From: Euryarchaeota archaeon UBA4 | GTDB lineage: Archaea > Thermoplasmatota > Poseidoniia > Poseidoniales > Thalassarchaeaceae | DNA length: 34,798 bases | Reading direction: 5' to 3' | Assembly (NCBI GenBank): GCA_002497985.1 | Contig: DAFQ01000009.1 | Location: 1 to 34,798 of the forward strand | Shown: in pieces, positions 15,892 through 23,417 of the stretch | How positions within the stretch are numbered: the stretch's first letter is position 1 | Layout of the letters: the number at the start of each line of letters is the position of its first letter | Position numbers and translations under genes: made by a program | Notes under the pieces: generated by a model | Databases searched by the model: none | The model's input: the letters and a program-made list of their open reading frames with translations, nothing else | What the model was told of the DNA's origin: nothing

Positions 15892-17010
15892 TCATGACTT
15901 TCTGAGAATTACAGTTAGGACGTCCCCATCACCAAGTCGGTGATCGAGGCCGACCCTCTGCCAGTCAAATTTGGCGCTCGGCCCCTTGACTCGTGCATAC
16001 CTGAATTTCCTAACAAAGTCCCGATGCAACTTCACGCAGACATCCCGGACAGTGGAGGTGTCCTTCACAATCAGGGGTTCTACCATGTCGGCATCTTGAC
16101 CTTGGGGCTTGAGATAAACCGACATGAAGTGCAGATTATCGAATATGAAGTCCTTCATCTCTTTAATCCCCTCACCAGTTTTTGCCGATACCTCTAGAAC
16201 CGGCCATCCAGGAGGTAGCATCGCCCGTGTCTTCTCAAGGTCATCCTCAGTAGCTAAGTCAATTTTGTTCACTACGACCACCGCTCTGTTGTAGATCCTG
16301 TTTCCGGCTAGCGTGTCAACGATATGATCGTCAGTAACATCAGTTCTTAGGGTGACCGTGGCAGAAACTATGCCGAAACTCCTGATGATGCCCTGAATCT
16401 CCTCGTCAGTCAGGTTGGTCTGTTCGACAGTAGATCTTACGACTATCCCCCCTCTATCCGTTCTCGTTATGTACACCTGCGGAATTTTCTGATTGAGCCT
16501 CATCCCTGACATCCAGAGTTCTTTGTCCAAAATGTCGAAGTGCGAATCCTGAAATGGATCAACAACATACAGAACCATGTCAGATCCCCTGATTACATTC
16601 AGAATCTCTCTGCCCCTGCCCTTCCCCTCGGCAGCCCCTTTGATTAGTCCGGGCAAATCGAGAATCTGTATTTTCGCACCCCTGTGCTCCATCAGCCCGG
16701 GGATGCAAGTAAGGGTTGTAAATGCAAAATTCCCTACTTCGGACTCAACCTCAGTCAATTGGGAAATAAGGCTAGACTTCCCCACACTTGGGAAGCCTAC
16801 CAATGACACAGAGGCATCCCCAGACTTCTTGACTTCGAAACCATGCCCTCCTCCGCTAGACTTCGCATGAGCCTGAGCTTTTTCTTTCCGGGCCTTCAAA
16901 GCTGCAATCTTTGCCTTCAGTTTTCCAATATGGGCATTCGTGGCCTTATTTTTCTGAGTTTTTCCAATCTCCTCTTCGAGGGACTTGATTTGCTCTTCGA
17001 TAGTCGCCAA
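15892..17010 (-). CDS. DRG-type GTPase (Obg family, TGS domain)
   Basis: Archaeal/eukaryotic developmentally-regulated GTP-binding protein homologue, 372 aa, the usual length. Residues 1-50 form a charged coiled-coil. G1 is GFPSVGKSS, followed by the G2 region NFAFTTLTCIPG, G3 DLPGLIKGAAEGKGRG and G4 NKID. The C-terminal 70 residues match a TGS domain (DTSTVRDVCVKLHRDF, KGPSAKFDWQRVGLDH). DRG proteins bind ribosomes and act in translation. The start is TTG at 17010, directly preceding the conserved ATIEEQIK. It lies upstream of tatC on the same strand. Confidence 0.92.
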   Translation of the reverse strand: MATIEEQIKSLEEEIGKTQKNKATNAHIGKLKAKIAALKARKEKAQAHAKSSGGGHGFEVKKSGDASVSLVGFPSVGKSSLISQLTEVESEVGNFAFTTLTCIPGLMEHRGAKIQILDLPGLIKGAAEGKGRGREILNVIRGSDMVLYVVDPFQDSHFDILDKELWMSGMRLNQKIPQVYITRTDRGGIVVRSTVEQTNLTDEEIQGIIRSFGIVSATVTLRTDVTDDHIVDTLAGNRIYNRAVVVVNKIDLATEDDLEKTRAMLPPGWPVLEVSAKTGEGIKEMKDFIFDNLHFMSVYLKPQGQDADMVEPLIVKDTSTVRDVCVKLHRDFVRKFRYARVKGPSAKFDWQRVGLDHRLGDGDVLTVILRKS

Positions 17011-17143
17011 GTTTGCACACTTCCCGTTTCGTGGTTGTATTCAGCGCAACCACCCAAGTTCTTGAATTCGGTGGCGCCAATGGGCAATGCCCCCCCAAGC
17101 GAGGGTTCATCTCATGTCGCCGTCTGGTTGACACGAGACTCCC

Positions 17144-17824
17144 ATGGTGGATGTTATCATCTCGCTAGTCAATCGCGACTCGTTAACCAATTTGCTATCA
17201 ACCCCCCTGGGAGAAGTCATTTCAGGAATGGAGGAGATGTCAATCAGAGAAACTAGGCCGGCAAAAGCGGAATCACTACATCGGCAATTCGACATAGACT
17301 TGGAAGGAGAAGTTTTGGAATGGGCCGATAGGGTAGGGGAGATCAATCAGAGCTCAACCTTGCCGAATCAGAATCTCAAGATTGAGGACAAGTTAGAGCT
17401 CCTCCTACTCCTCTCTCACTGGTCTTCAATAGGGGAGTGGAGGTGTTGGGATGCTAGATTGTTCTTGTATGTTGAACCAAACTCTGGGACTAATGTGGCG
17501 GGAACGGAATCGTTTCTGAAACCGGAGATATGGAGAAATTTCTCAGAAATCATTGCAAATACCGATAGATCTTCCTTTGTTGAATCTGTAGTAATTGATT
17601 GGATGTCACGAAGAGAGGGGCTTGGGGAGACTATGGATCCGGCCATGGATCCACGGATTTTACCCACTATGGAGTCCCATCAGGATTCTTCTGGTAGTCT
17701 GTTTGATGTCATGGACAAGTCAAGAAGGGAAGGCCACTCCCTTTTGATCGGCAGGGAGTACTTGGACCCATTCTCTTGGTATCTGGGCGATCAAAATTTA
17801 TTGGATTTCATTGAGGGTTATTAA
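17144..17824 (+). CDS. Hypothetical acidic protein
   Basis: 226 aa, family not recognised. No membrane helix, signal peptide or catalytic motif is visible. Predicted character is mainly helical at the start (LTNLLSTPLGEVISGMEEM), with a Trp-rich middle (LLLLSHWSSIGEWRCWDARL) and an aromatic end (YLDPFSWYLGDQNLLDFIEG). It starts at ATG 17144 after a 133-base spacer that divides it from the divergent DRG gene, and its stop shares one base with the NadM start, so translational coupling with NAD biosynthesis is likely. That coupling is the only clue to a role. Confidence 0.62.
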   Translation: MVDVIISLVNRDSLTNLLSTPLGEVISGMEEMSIRETRPAKAESLHRQFDIDLEGEVLEWADRVGEINQSSTLPNQNLKIEDKLELLLLLSHWSSIGEWRCWDARLFLYVEPNSGTNVAGTESFLKPEIWRNFSEIIANTDRSSFVESVVIDWMSRREGLGETMDPAMDPRILPTMESHQDSSGSLFDVMDKSRREGHSLLIGREYLDPFSWYLGDQNLLDFIEGY

Positions 17825-18441
17825 TGTCAGAATTACAATTATCGCCCGAGCCTCCTGAAAATCCGCCGATGTCCGGTATCGTGATATTAGGTAGATTTCA
17901 GCCTTTTCACAAGGGTCACGAGTTGCTCATTACAGCGGCAATTGAATGGAGGAACGAAAATAATCCAGGTTCGAAGATAATATTGGCCATAGGGTCTTCA
18001 AATCGTCCTGAGACTCTTAGGAATCCCTGGTCTGCCGAGGAGAGAAGGGCAATGGTTGAGGCTTGGGTAGAATCGGGTGAAAAATTAGAAGAGTTTCAGA
18101 TTGTGACGATCCCCGATATTGATGACCCACCCAATTGGGTCTCTCATGCCGAGAGGTATCATGGGGGCCCAGGTACGCTGTTCACGAGCGACTCTGAAAC
18201 TGCCGAACTCTACAGTAAGGGCGGTTGGGATGTTGTCAACACCCCACTCGAACACAGGGGAAAATATGAGGGTTGGAGAGTCAGGGAAACCTCTAGGATG
18301 ATGTCCACAATTACAGACATGGGTGCAGTGAGAGAGGTCCTAGGTGCCACAATGCCCCTTCCAGTAATTGACTATCTGGTGCGAATTGATGGCCTCAAGA
18401 GACTCGCCTTTCTAGGTGAAGGCGGAGAGCCAGTTGGATGA
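17824..18441 (+). CDS. nadM: Nicotinamide-nucleotide adenylyltransferase (archaeal NMNAT)
   Basis: Adenylates NMN to give NAD. 205 aa, a little longer than typical archaeal NadM (about 170-180). The nucleotidyltransferase motif GRFQPFHKGHE stands at residues 21-31, and the substrate-binding block GSSNRPETLRNPWSAEER matches the family's 'GS...T..NPF..GER' region. The C-terminal RETSRMMST fits the second ATP-binding motif (ISxTxxR-like). The first 15 residues are Pro-rich and not conserved, so an ATG at 17869 is a possible true start. The gene overlaps the upstream unknown gene by one base and abuts the convergent lipoprotein gene with no gap. Confidence 0.9.
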   Translation: MSELQLSPEPPENPPMSGIVILGRFQPFHKGHELLITAAIEWRNENNPGSKIILAIGSSNRPETLRNPWSAEERRAMVEAWVESGEKLEEFQIVTIPDIDDPPNWVSHAERYHGGPGTLFTSDSETAELYSKGGWDVVNTPLEHRGKYEGWRVRETSRMMSTITDMGAVREVLGATMPLPVIDYLVRIDGLKRLAFLGEGGEPVG

Positions 18442-20484
18442 TTACCAGTCACCCTCAAAGGTACAGGTCGGGTCACAATAATCCACTAGGATTCCCGTTA
18501 GCAGGTATCCATATGCCATCATCTTGGCTTCTGGAACTTCCAAGACCAGATTGTGGGCCAGAGAATGATGCCACATTGGCCCATTCGTATTTCCCGTGGG
18601 AAGTGAGGGGAAGTCGCCATCAAAGTAGGCAGCGGAAGAACCATTGATTGGACCATCAACGATTTCGACCCCAAATGGGTGATAAGCAGATCCATTGACA
18701 ACTGGAACATTTCCTGTCCTAACTGCCCTATCTGCAGAAAGGGTAGTCACCTGGGCATCCATCATGGATGTCAGGTAGAACATGTCGAAAGGCTCTAGCT
18801 TGTCACCAAAGCCAGTTTCTCTGAATGGCAAGAAAGTCTCCCCATCTGTAGAGTCCCATATTGACTGAAGTAGCGCTATTGCAATCGCCCTATCCATTCT
18901 GGAAGGCAGTGACAGGTCGCTGGAAAGAAGTTGGTAGAACTCACTGGGGTTTTCTTCAGAGCCATAGTGCGTCGACCTTTCTACCTGGTGAGTGAAAGAC
19001 GTCCCACCCACCCAAAGAACCCCCCACTCTAGTTCTGGAACCATGGCTAGTAGTGAAGGCCCCCTAAGTCCCCCGAGTGAAATTCCTATGTAGTTCACAG
19101 TGTCTTTGTCAATCATGTTGGTTCCATTATGTGTGAACTCAGTGATGTCTGAACAGACCCCTGTTATCGTTCTGACCATGGAAATGTGATTGATAACTGC
19201 CTGCATCTGCCTCTCTTGTTGGTATTGGAACTCAGTGATGTCAACCAAAGCAAATGTCAGTGCGTCATAGTCACCATCTGAGCTCCATCCCTTGAAGTCA
19301 GTGGCTATGACGACTGTCTTGTATTCATTTGCCAGCTCCCTGCCATTGATGACATAGGAGTCCCCATCTCCGAATAGTCCATGTCCAAACACGGTCAGTG
19401 GACCAGATTCATTGTTCTCGGCAAGAGACTTGGGGATGAGCATGGTAAACTCGATCTCTCTGTTCTGAACAAATTCGGGATCCCCTGCCGAGTCCCTCAT
19501 TAGCGGGGATCTCGCATACTGCGCCTCCATGTAGTGGGGCGTTGTAACAGTCCCTCTAATCAGGCGCAGTGAGGTGCCATCCTGGGCATAGTCTTCCTGA
19601 ACCTCTGTAACAGTGCAACCAATACCGGATTCACCAAGTCGGAGCTCTGCATCGTCCCTCATAATTAGGAGATCCTCGAGGATAGACTCAGTAGATGCCG
19701 TATGGAACCACCACGCCGCCTGAAGCCCGTCACGAATGAAACCAGAGTCCTCCAATTTTTCGAACAACACCTCGTAGTCGGAGCGCTGCTCCTCTATCCC
19801 ATCGGAATTCGTATTAATTGAGTCCCTGAGTGCCCTGAATCCATCTGAAGGTGCAATAGGCACCCCTTCTTCGTCGACAAGATTTCTGAAAGCCACTGCG
19901 TATGCAGCATCGTGATCGAGTCCCTCAATGGTCCTCAGGAATAGTATAGTCGGCTCCCCCTCTTGGGCTCTGGCATCCAGCTCAATCCAATGGTGGACCT
20001 TCTCCCCTGTGTCCATGTTGAGTAGTATGCTAGAATGGCCTTCCTCTGTTGAGGGGGAGATGTCGAATTGATTTGACATGCCAGAAATATCGGGTGTTGA
20101 CTCGAATGCTGTGAAGATCTGAGTCGACGGGCTGAATCCATCAAGGCGATCAAGAATAACCATATTGCCGCTCTCGGCAGAGGATGTATCGGGAATTGCC
20201 TCTCCGTCTATATTCAGGCTGTATCCCGTGATCTCGGAGCTATCTTCTTGAAGGAAAGCTCCCGATGGGAATGGGAGCATGCAGTGCAATTGGTTTGTCT
20301 CATCACAAAATTCTGAATTGGCAATTTCCAGAATCTCTTCCTCATTTCCCGTTTCATTTTCTATCGGATCAATTACTTCCTGTTCTTGAATCTGTGTCTC
20401 TTCATCAGTGATTCTTTCTGTGCCAAGACACCCTGGGAGAACGAGAATTAGAACTACTAGTAACGATAACATTCTGCGAGACAT
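18442..20484 (-). CDS. Secreted lipoprotein with alpha/beta-hydrolase (lipase-like) fold
   Basis: 680 aa from ATG 20484, chosen because it directly precedes a lipoprotein signal (SRRM, hydrophobic run, then VLPGC with Cys 19). An acidic linker follows. LPFPSGAFL introduces a domain reminiscent of the lipase N-terminal region found in large bacterial secreted hydrolases. The hydrolase core shows TVFGHGLFGDGDSY (oxyanion-hole-like) and the nucleophile elbow YIGISLGGLRG with a probable catalytic Ser. A late His region (MWHHSLAHN) may supply the catalytic base. It would sit on the outer face of the cytoplasmic membrane. Substrate unknown; it lies 35 bases downstream of another lipoprotein hydrolase. 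Confidence 0.75.
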   Translation of the reverse strand: MSRRMLSLLVVLILVLPGCLGTERITDEETQIQEQEVIDPIENETGNEEEILEIANSEFCDETNQLHCMLPFPSGAFLQEDSSEITGYSLNIDGEAIPDTSSAESGNMVILDRLDGFSPSTQIFTAFESTPDISGMSNQFDISPSTEEGHSSILLNMDTGEKVHHWIELDARAQEGEPTILFLRTIEGLDHDAAYAVAFRNLVDEEGVPIAPSDGFRALRDSINTNSDGIEEQRSDYEVLFEKLEDSGFIRDGLQAAWWFHTASTESILEDLLIMRDDAELRLGESGIGCTVTEVQEDYAQDGTSLRLIRGTVTTPHYMEAQYARSPLMRDSAGDPEFVQNREIEFTMLIPKSLAENNESGPLTVFGHGLFGDGDSYVINGRELANEYKTVVIATDFKGWSSDGDYDALTFALVDITEFQYQQERQMQAVINHISMVRTITGVCSDITEFTHNGTNMIDKDTVNYIGISLGGLRGPSLLAMVPELEWGVLWVGGTSFTHQVERSTHYGSEENPSEFYQLLSSDLSLPSRMDRAIAIALLQSIWDSTDGETFLPFRETGFGDKLEPFDMFYLTSMMDAQVTTLSADRAVRTGNVPVVNGSAYHPFGVEIVDGPINGSSAAYFDGDFPSLPTGNTNGPMWHHSLAHNLVLEVPEAKMMAYGYLLTGILVDYCDPTCTFEGDW

Positions 20485-20504
20485 GGAACCGCGACCCAGC
20501 ATCA

Positions 20505-20514
20505 GGATATCAAA
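20505..20514 (-). promoter_or_regulatory. Possible TATA box for the hydrolase lipoprotein
   Basis: On the minus strand TTTGATATCC lies about 26 bases before the ATG at 20484, the distance expected for a leaderless archaeal transcript. The match to a TATA consensus is only moderate. Confidence 0.28.
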
Positions 20515-20519
20515 CAAAC

Positions 20520-21770
20520 TCAACAAGATGTGCACCAAACATCTTCCGGCATCCCGCCCTCGATGAATTCAATGAACCAATCCATAAATATCACACCTTC
20601 AACTTCCAACTCATAGAACCAACTAGAGAAGAGAATCCCGTGCCCATCGCCTGGGGCGATGTATCCTGCGATTTCATACCCCTCACTCTCTATGTGTTCT
20701 TCTGAAACCCGGAGCCTCCAGTTGTAGTCTTCGGGCGGATTATCAAGTAGTCCATTGAAATATCTCATTGTATTGTCCTGCGCTGAGTCGAATCTGCCTA
20801 TCCTAATCGTCGGGTCATACATGGAAAGGAAAATATCGAGATGCGCACTAGTCATGTTATTCCAGTTGAGAGAAGATCCGTTGTAGGTCAATCCTTCTAG
20901 CCAACTCTGAGTGGCGTTATGTAGCCCCCAAGAGGCGTTTAGGTCAACGGTTCCAGTGCTAGTGACACCGCCCGTACTGTCGTGGAATACGGTGATGTTT
21001 GCACCAGGTATGGCTTCTGCCAGATTGCCCGCGAAGAATCCTGCAGCTATGGCTCCCCCACTCGAGCCGAGGACATAGAAAGTAGTGGCGCTGCCCAAGG
21101 TCTCCACGAAGTGATCAAAGGCAGTCATGGCATTGGGGTATCCCTTGTGCTGCATCACATTGTCACCGTACCTTACAGTCGCATTGCCCATGTGGACGTC
21201 TCCCGTGCAATAAGGGACAAACACCATTGACGCGTCAATTAGCGGATTCTCCCTGTTATTGAGATCCAGTATCCCTCCCCACCCTGTTGGATTCTGCCAA
21301 TAGGCCCCAGTGGAGGAAGAGTTCTCAATTGTGCAAGTGAACTCGTCCCAGCAAGCACCCCCTCCATTCAGGAAAAGGACTGCAACGTCCGAGTCCCCCT
21401 CTCTGGAGTAGAATGAGTATTCGGACCCGTCAGAACACATGCACTCTTCATTTTCGGGAATGTGCTTCTCCCACTGGTCGGTATAAGTGGGCTCCCAGTA
21501 ATCACAACTTAGATCGTCATCAGTTGCTCCCGAATCATAGTTCGTAGCGTTGGAATCCATACAACCTGGAATCTCGTCGAAGTCCCAAACCCCATCTCCA
21601 TCGGAGTCGGGGTAAGTGCATTCTCCCTCTGCAGTCGCGTCCGGATTGTAATTTTCCGCCAATTCATCCATACATCCACTGATTTCTTCCACAACGTCCC
21701 CTGAGCAACCCGAGAGGAGCATGCTGATGATTAGGAGGAACGATGTTGCCTGAGCGGCACTGCGCTTCAT
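20520..21770 (-). CDS. Secreted lipoprotein, pectinacetylesterase/Notum-like esterase
   Basis: 416 aa with a lipoprotein signal (LLIISMLLSGC, Cys 22). Two Cys-rich units follow (GCMDELAENYNPDATAEGEC and CMDSNATNYDSGATDDDLSC), separated by a calcium-loop motif DSDGDGVWDFDE; such 'ANYNPDAT' units are common in cell-surface proteins. The enzyme domain matches the pectinacetylesterase/Notum family: VAVLFLNGGGACWDEFTC (oxyanion region), VFVPYCTGDVHMG, and nucleophile YVLGSSGGAIAAGFFA. A C-terminal GDGHGILFSSWF may give the catalytic His. The family deacylates polysaccharides or, in Notum, a lipid; the exact substrate is unknown. Confidence 0.85.
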   Translation of the reverse strand: MKRSAAQATSFLLIISMLLSGCSGDVVEEISGCMDELAENYNPDATAEGECTYPDSDGDGVWDFDEIPGCMDSNATNYDSGATDDDLSCDYWEPTYTDQWEKHIPENEECMCSDGSEYSFYSREGDSDVAVLFLNGGGACWDEFTCTIENSSSTGAYWQNPTGWGGILDLNNRENPLIDASMVFVPYCTGDVHMGNATVRYGDNVMQHKGYPNAMTAFDHFVETLGSATTFYVLGSSGGAIAAGFFAGNLAEAIPGANITVFHDSTGGVTSTGTVDLNASWGLHNATQSWLEGLTYNGSSLNWNNMTSAHLDIFLSMYDPTIRIGRFDSAQDNTMRYFNGLLDNPPEDYNWRLRVSEEHIESEGYEIAGYIAPGDGHGILFSSWFYELEVEGVIFMDWFIEFIEGGMPEDVWCTSC

Positions 21771-21792
21771 CGACTACGTTACCGCTATTCCA

Positions 21793-21802
21793 ATTATATA
21801 GT
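21793..21802 (-). promoter_or_regulatory. TATA box for the pectinacetylesterase-like gene
   Basis: Minus-strand ACTATATAAT is centred about 27 bases before the ATG at 21770, a near-ideal spacing for an archaeal promoter driving a leaderless mRNA. It sits in the 36-base gap after the Rieske gene, suggesting the two lipoprotein genes have their own promoter. Confidence 0.5.
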
Positions 21803-21806
21803 CATC

Positions 21807-22868
21807 TCACGTATCTTCAAACAGCATTCTGTGGAAGTGGTGAACGCCGGTCTCTCTTGTGGTCGAATATCGCCCTCTGTCATAGGAACTAGAAGATACA
21901 CCCCTCTGCGTGGCTTCAACGATATGCTGATCCTCTTCTTCGACCTTGTCTAAGTCTCCACCGGCACCCTTCCCTAGTTTTGACTCATCCCATACAAATC
22001 CATGATAGACAATTTTTGTCCTCCTCACGGAAATTGGAATCACGATGTTTACGGAAAGTCCCCATGGGTAAAAGTTCAGCATCACCCCTGGAAACAACCA
22101 GTAGTAGTAAGCAGCAACTCTCTTCCCAAAGTCAGGCGATGAATCTGGAAGATCGAAAGTGTCCTCATCCCCATTGGCAATGCCAATCTGAAGAACGCCC
22201 CCCTCGAATAGCTCGGTTGAGTACGAGTCATAGTCTAGAGCATCATGTAGGTCGCCATGTACGAAGGGTATGTGAAATCCCTCCAAGTAGTTGTCAACGT
22301 AAAGTGCCCAGTTTGCATCTATTTCGTAAGAACGATGACGCGATTCGTCATGCTGGAATTCATCAATCGGCATCCACCCTATTCTTTCCTCCATAACATC
22401 GAATACAGAGTCATAGCGAGATGGCGTGATGCCGGTAAAGATAATCCCCTTCCATTCCATTATTGGAAATTCTGGCAGGTTGTCCTGATCAGATGGGAAG
22501 TTTTTCACACCACCAAATTCAGGCATGTTCCTGAAGCAACCGTCAAGGCCGAATGTACGGCCATGGTATCCACATTTGATGGACGAAGAGTTGCATTTCT
22601 CAGTCACAAGGATCATGCCTCTGTGGGTGCACACATTGGACAAGCACCTAACTTCCTCAGAGATGGTTAGCGCCATGGCCTCTCCAACCATCGCCTCCAT
22701 GTGATTAAGTGGAATTGAGCTAGCCCCTTCCAATTGACTCCGGTGAGCGGCAAAGTGCCAGCAGTTACCGAAACTCGAAACTATTTCCCGAAAACTCTCG
22801 TTTTCCGTGTAGAATCTGGATGGAAGAGTCATGGATTTGGAGATGTCAGGGTCAATTGGTTGACTCAT
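21807..22868 (-). CDS. Rieske non-heme iron oxygenase, alpha-subunit type
   Basis: 353 aa. The [2Fe-2S] Rieske motif is complete: CTHRG near residue 84 and CGYHG near residue 102. The mononuclear iron site is seen as DNYLEGFHIPFVH (two His) with the acidic ligand expected in the region DQHIVEATQRG. The ending TTRETGVHHFHRML matches ring-hydroxylating oxygenases and choline/betaine-type monooxygenases. Substrate is unknown, and no reductase or beta subunit lies nearby. The ATG at 22868 lies inside the grpE 3' end (17-base overlap); GTG 22874 is an alternative. Confidence 0.88.
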   Translation of the reverse strand: MSQPIDPDISKSMTLPSRFYTENESFREIVSSFGNCWHFAAHRSQLEGASSIPLNHMEAMVGEAMALTISEEVRCLSNVCTHRGMILVTEKCNSSSIKCGYHGRTFGLDGCFRNMPEFGGVKNFPSDQDNLPEFPIMEWKGIIFTGITPSRYDSVFDVMEERIGWMPIDEFQHDESRHRSYEIDANWALYVDNYLEGFHIPFVHGDLHDALDYDSYSTELFEGGVLQIGIANGDEDTFDLPDSSPDFGKRVAAYYYWLFPGVMLNFYPWGLSVNIVIPISVRRTKIVYHGFVWDESKLGKGAGGDLDKVEEEDQHIVEATQRGVSSSSYDRGRYSTTRETGVHHFHRMLFEDT

Positions 22869-23379
22869 CCTCACTCGCCTCGGCCACTATTACCCTAGCG
22901 GCCCTAAGTACTCTTTCATGTAGCAAGTAACCTTCCTCCACCACCTCAACCACGGAACCCGGCTCAACCCCATCCGGCGCAGAAACCGTAGCTATCGCCT
23001 CCATGCACGTAGGATCAAACTGACTCCCTACGGCCTCGATGTGTACAACTCCCTCGGAACCAAGGGCTGTTTTCATCCCCTCCAGGGTCATTTTGACCCC
23101 CTCCAGAAAAGCCTCCGAGGAAGAATCATCGAAATTGGAGATTGCCTTATCCAAACCACCCAGAAGTGGCAGCATCTTTCTGGAAAGGCCCGATGCACCG
23201 AATTTGATGGCCTCTGTCTTGTCTCTGGCGGCCCGCTGTCTAACATTCGCAATTTCTGCAGCTGAGTATTGCAACTCCTTCTCCAATCGAGCAATCTCGG
23301 CTTCCATTTTCTCGTCCTGGTTCTCGATATTCTGTGAATCCTCAGATTCCGGGCCGTCACCACTCGTCTCGTCGTTCAC
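22852..23379 (-). CDS. grpE: GrpE, nucleotide exchange factor of DnaK
   Basis: Stimulates ADP release from Hsp70. 175 aa with an acidic, disordered N-terminus, then a long coiled-coil (KMEAEIARLEKELQYSAAEI, NVRQRAARDK) and the compact beta domain ending in VVEVVEEGYLLHERVLRAARV, which matches the GrpE signature G-Y-x-L-x-x-R-V-L-R-x-A-x-V. The start is GTG at 23379. dnaK and dnaJ are not in the window. It lies 38 bases downstream of the ABCE1 gene and overlaps the Rieske gene. Confidence 0.93.
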   Translation of the reverse strand: MNDETSGDGPESEDSQNIENQDEKMEAEIARLEKELQYSAAEIANVRQRAARDKTEAIKFGASGLSRKMLPLLGGLDKAISNFDDSSSEAFLEGVKMTLEGMKTALGSEGVVHIEAVGSQFDPTCMEAIATVSAPDGVEPGSVVEVVEEGYLLHERVLRAARVIVAEASEDESTN

Positions 23380-23417
23380 GTACCCACGTCCCTATTCGTA
23401 TTCAATAATCCAATGGT

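Noticed and set aside
17011..17143. Possible tRNA or small RNA in the 133-base spacer
   Set aside because: GGTTCATCTC recalls a T-loop, but no acceptor, D or anticodon stem can be paired around it.
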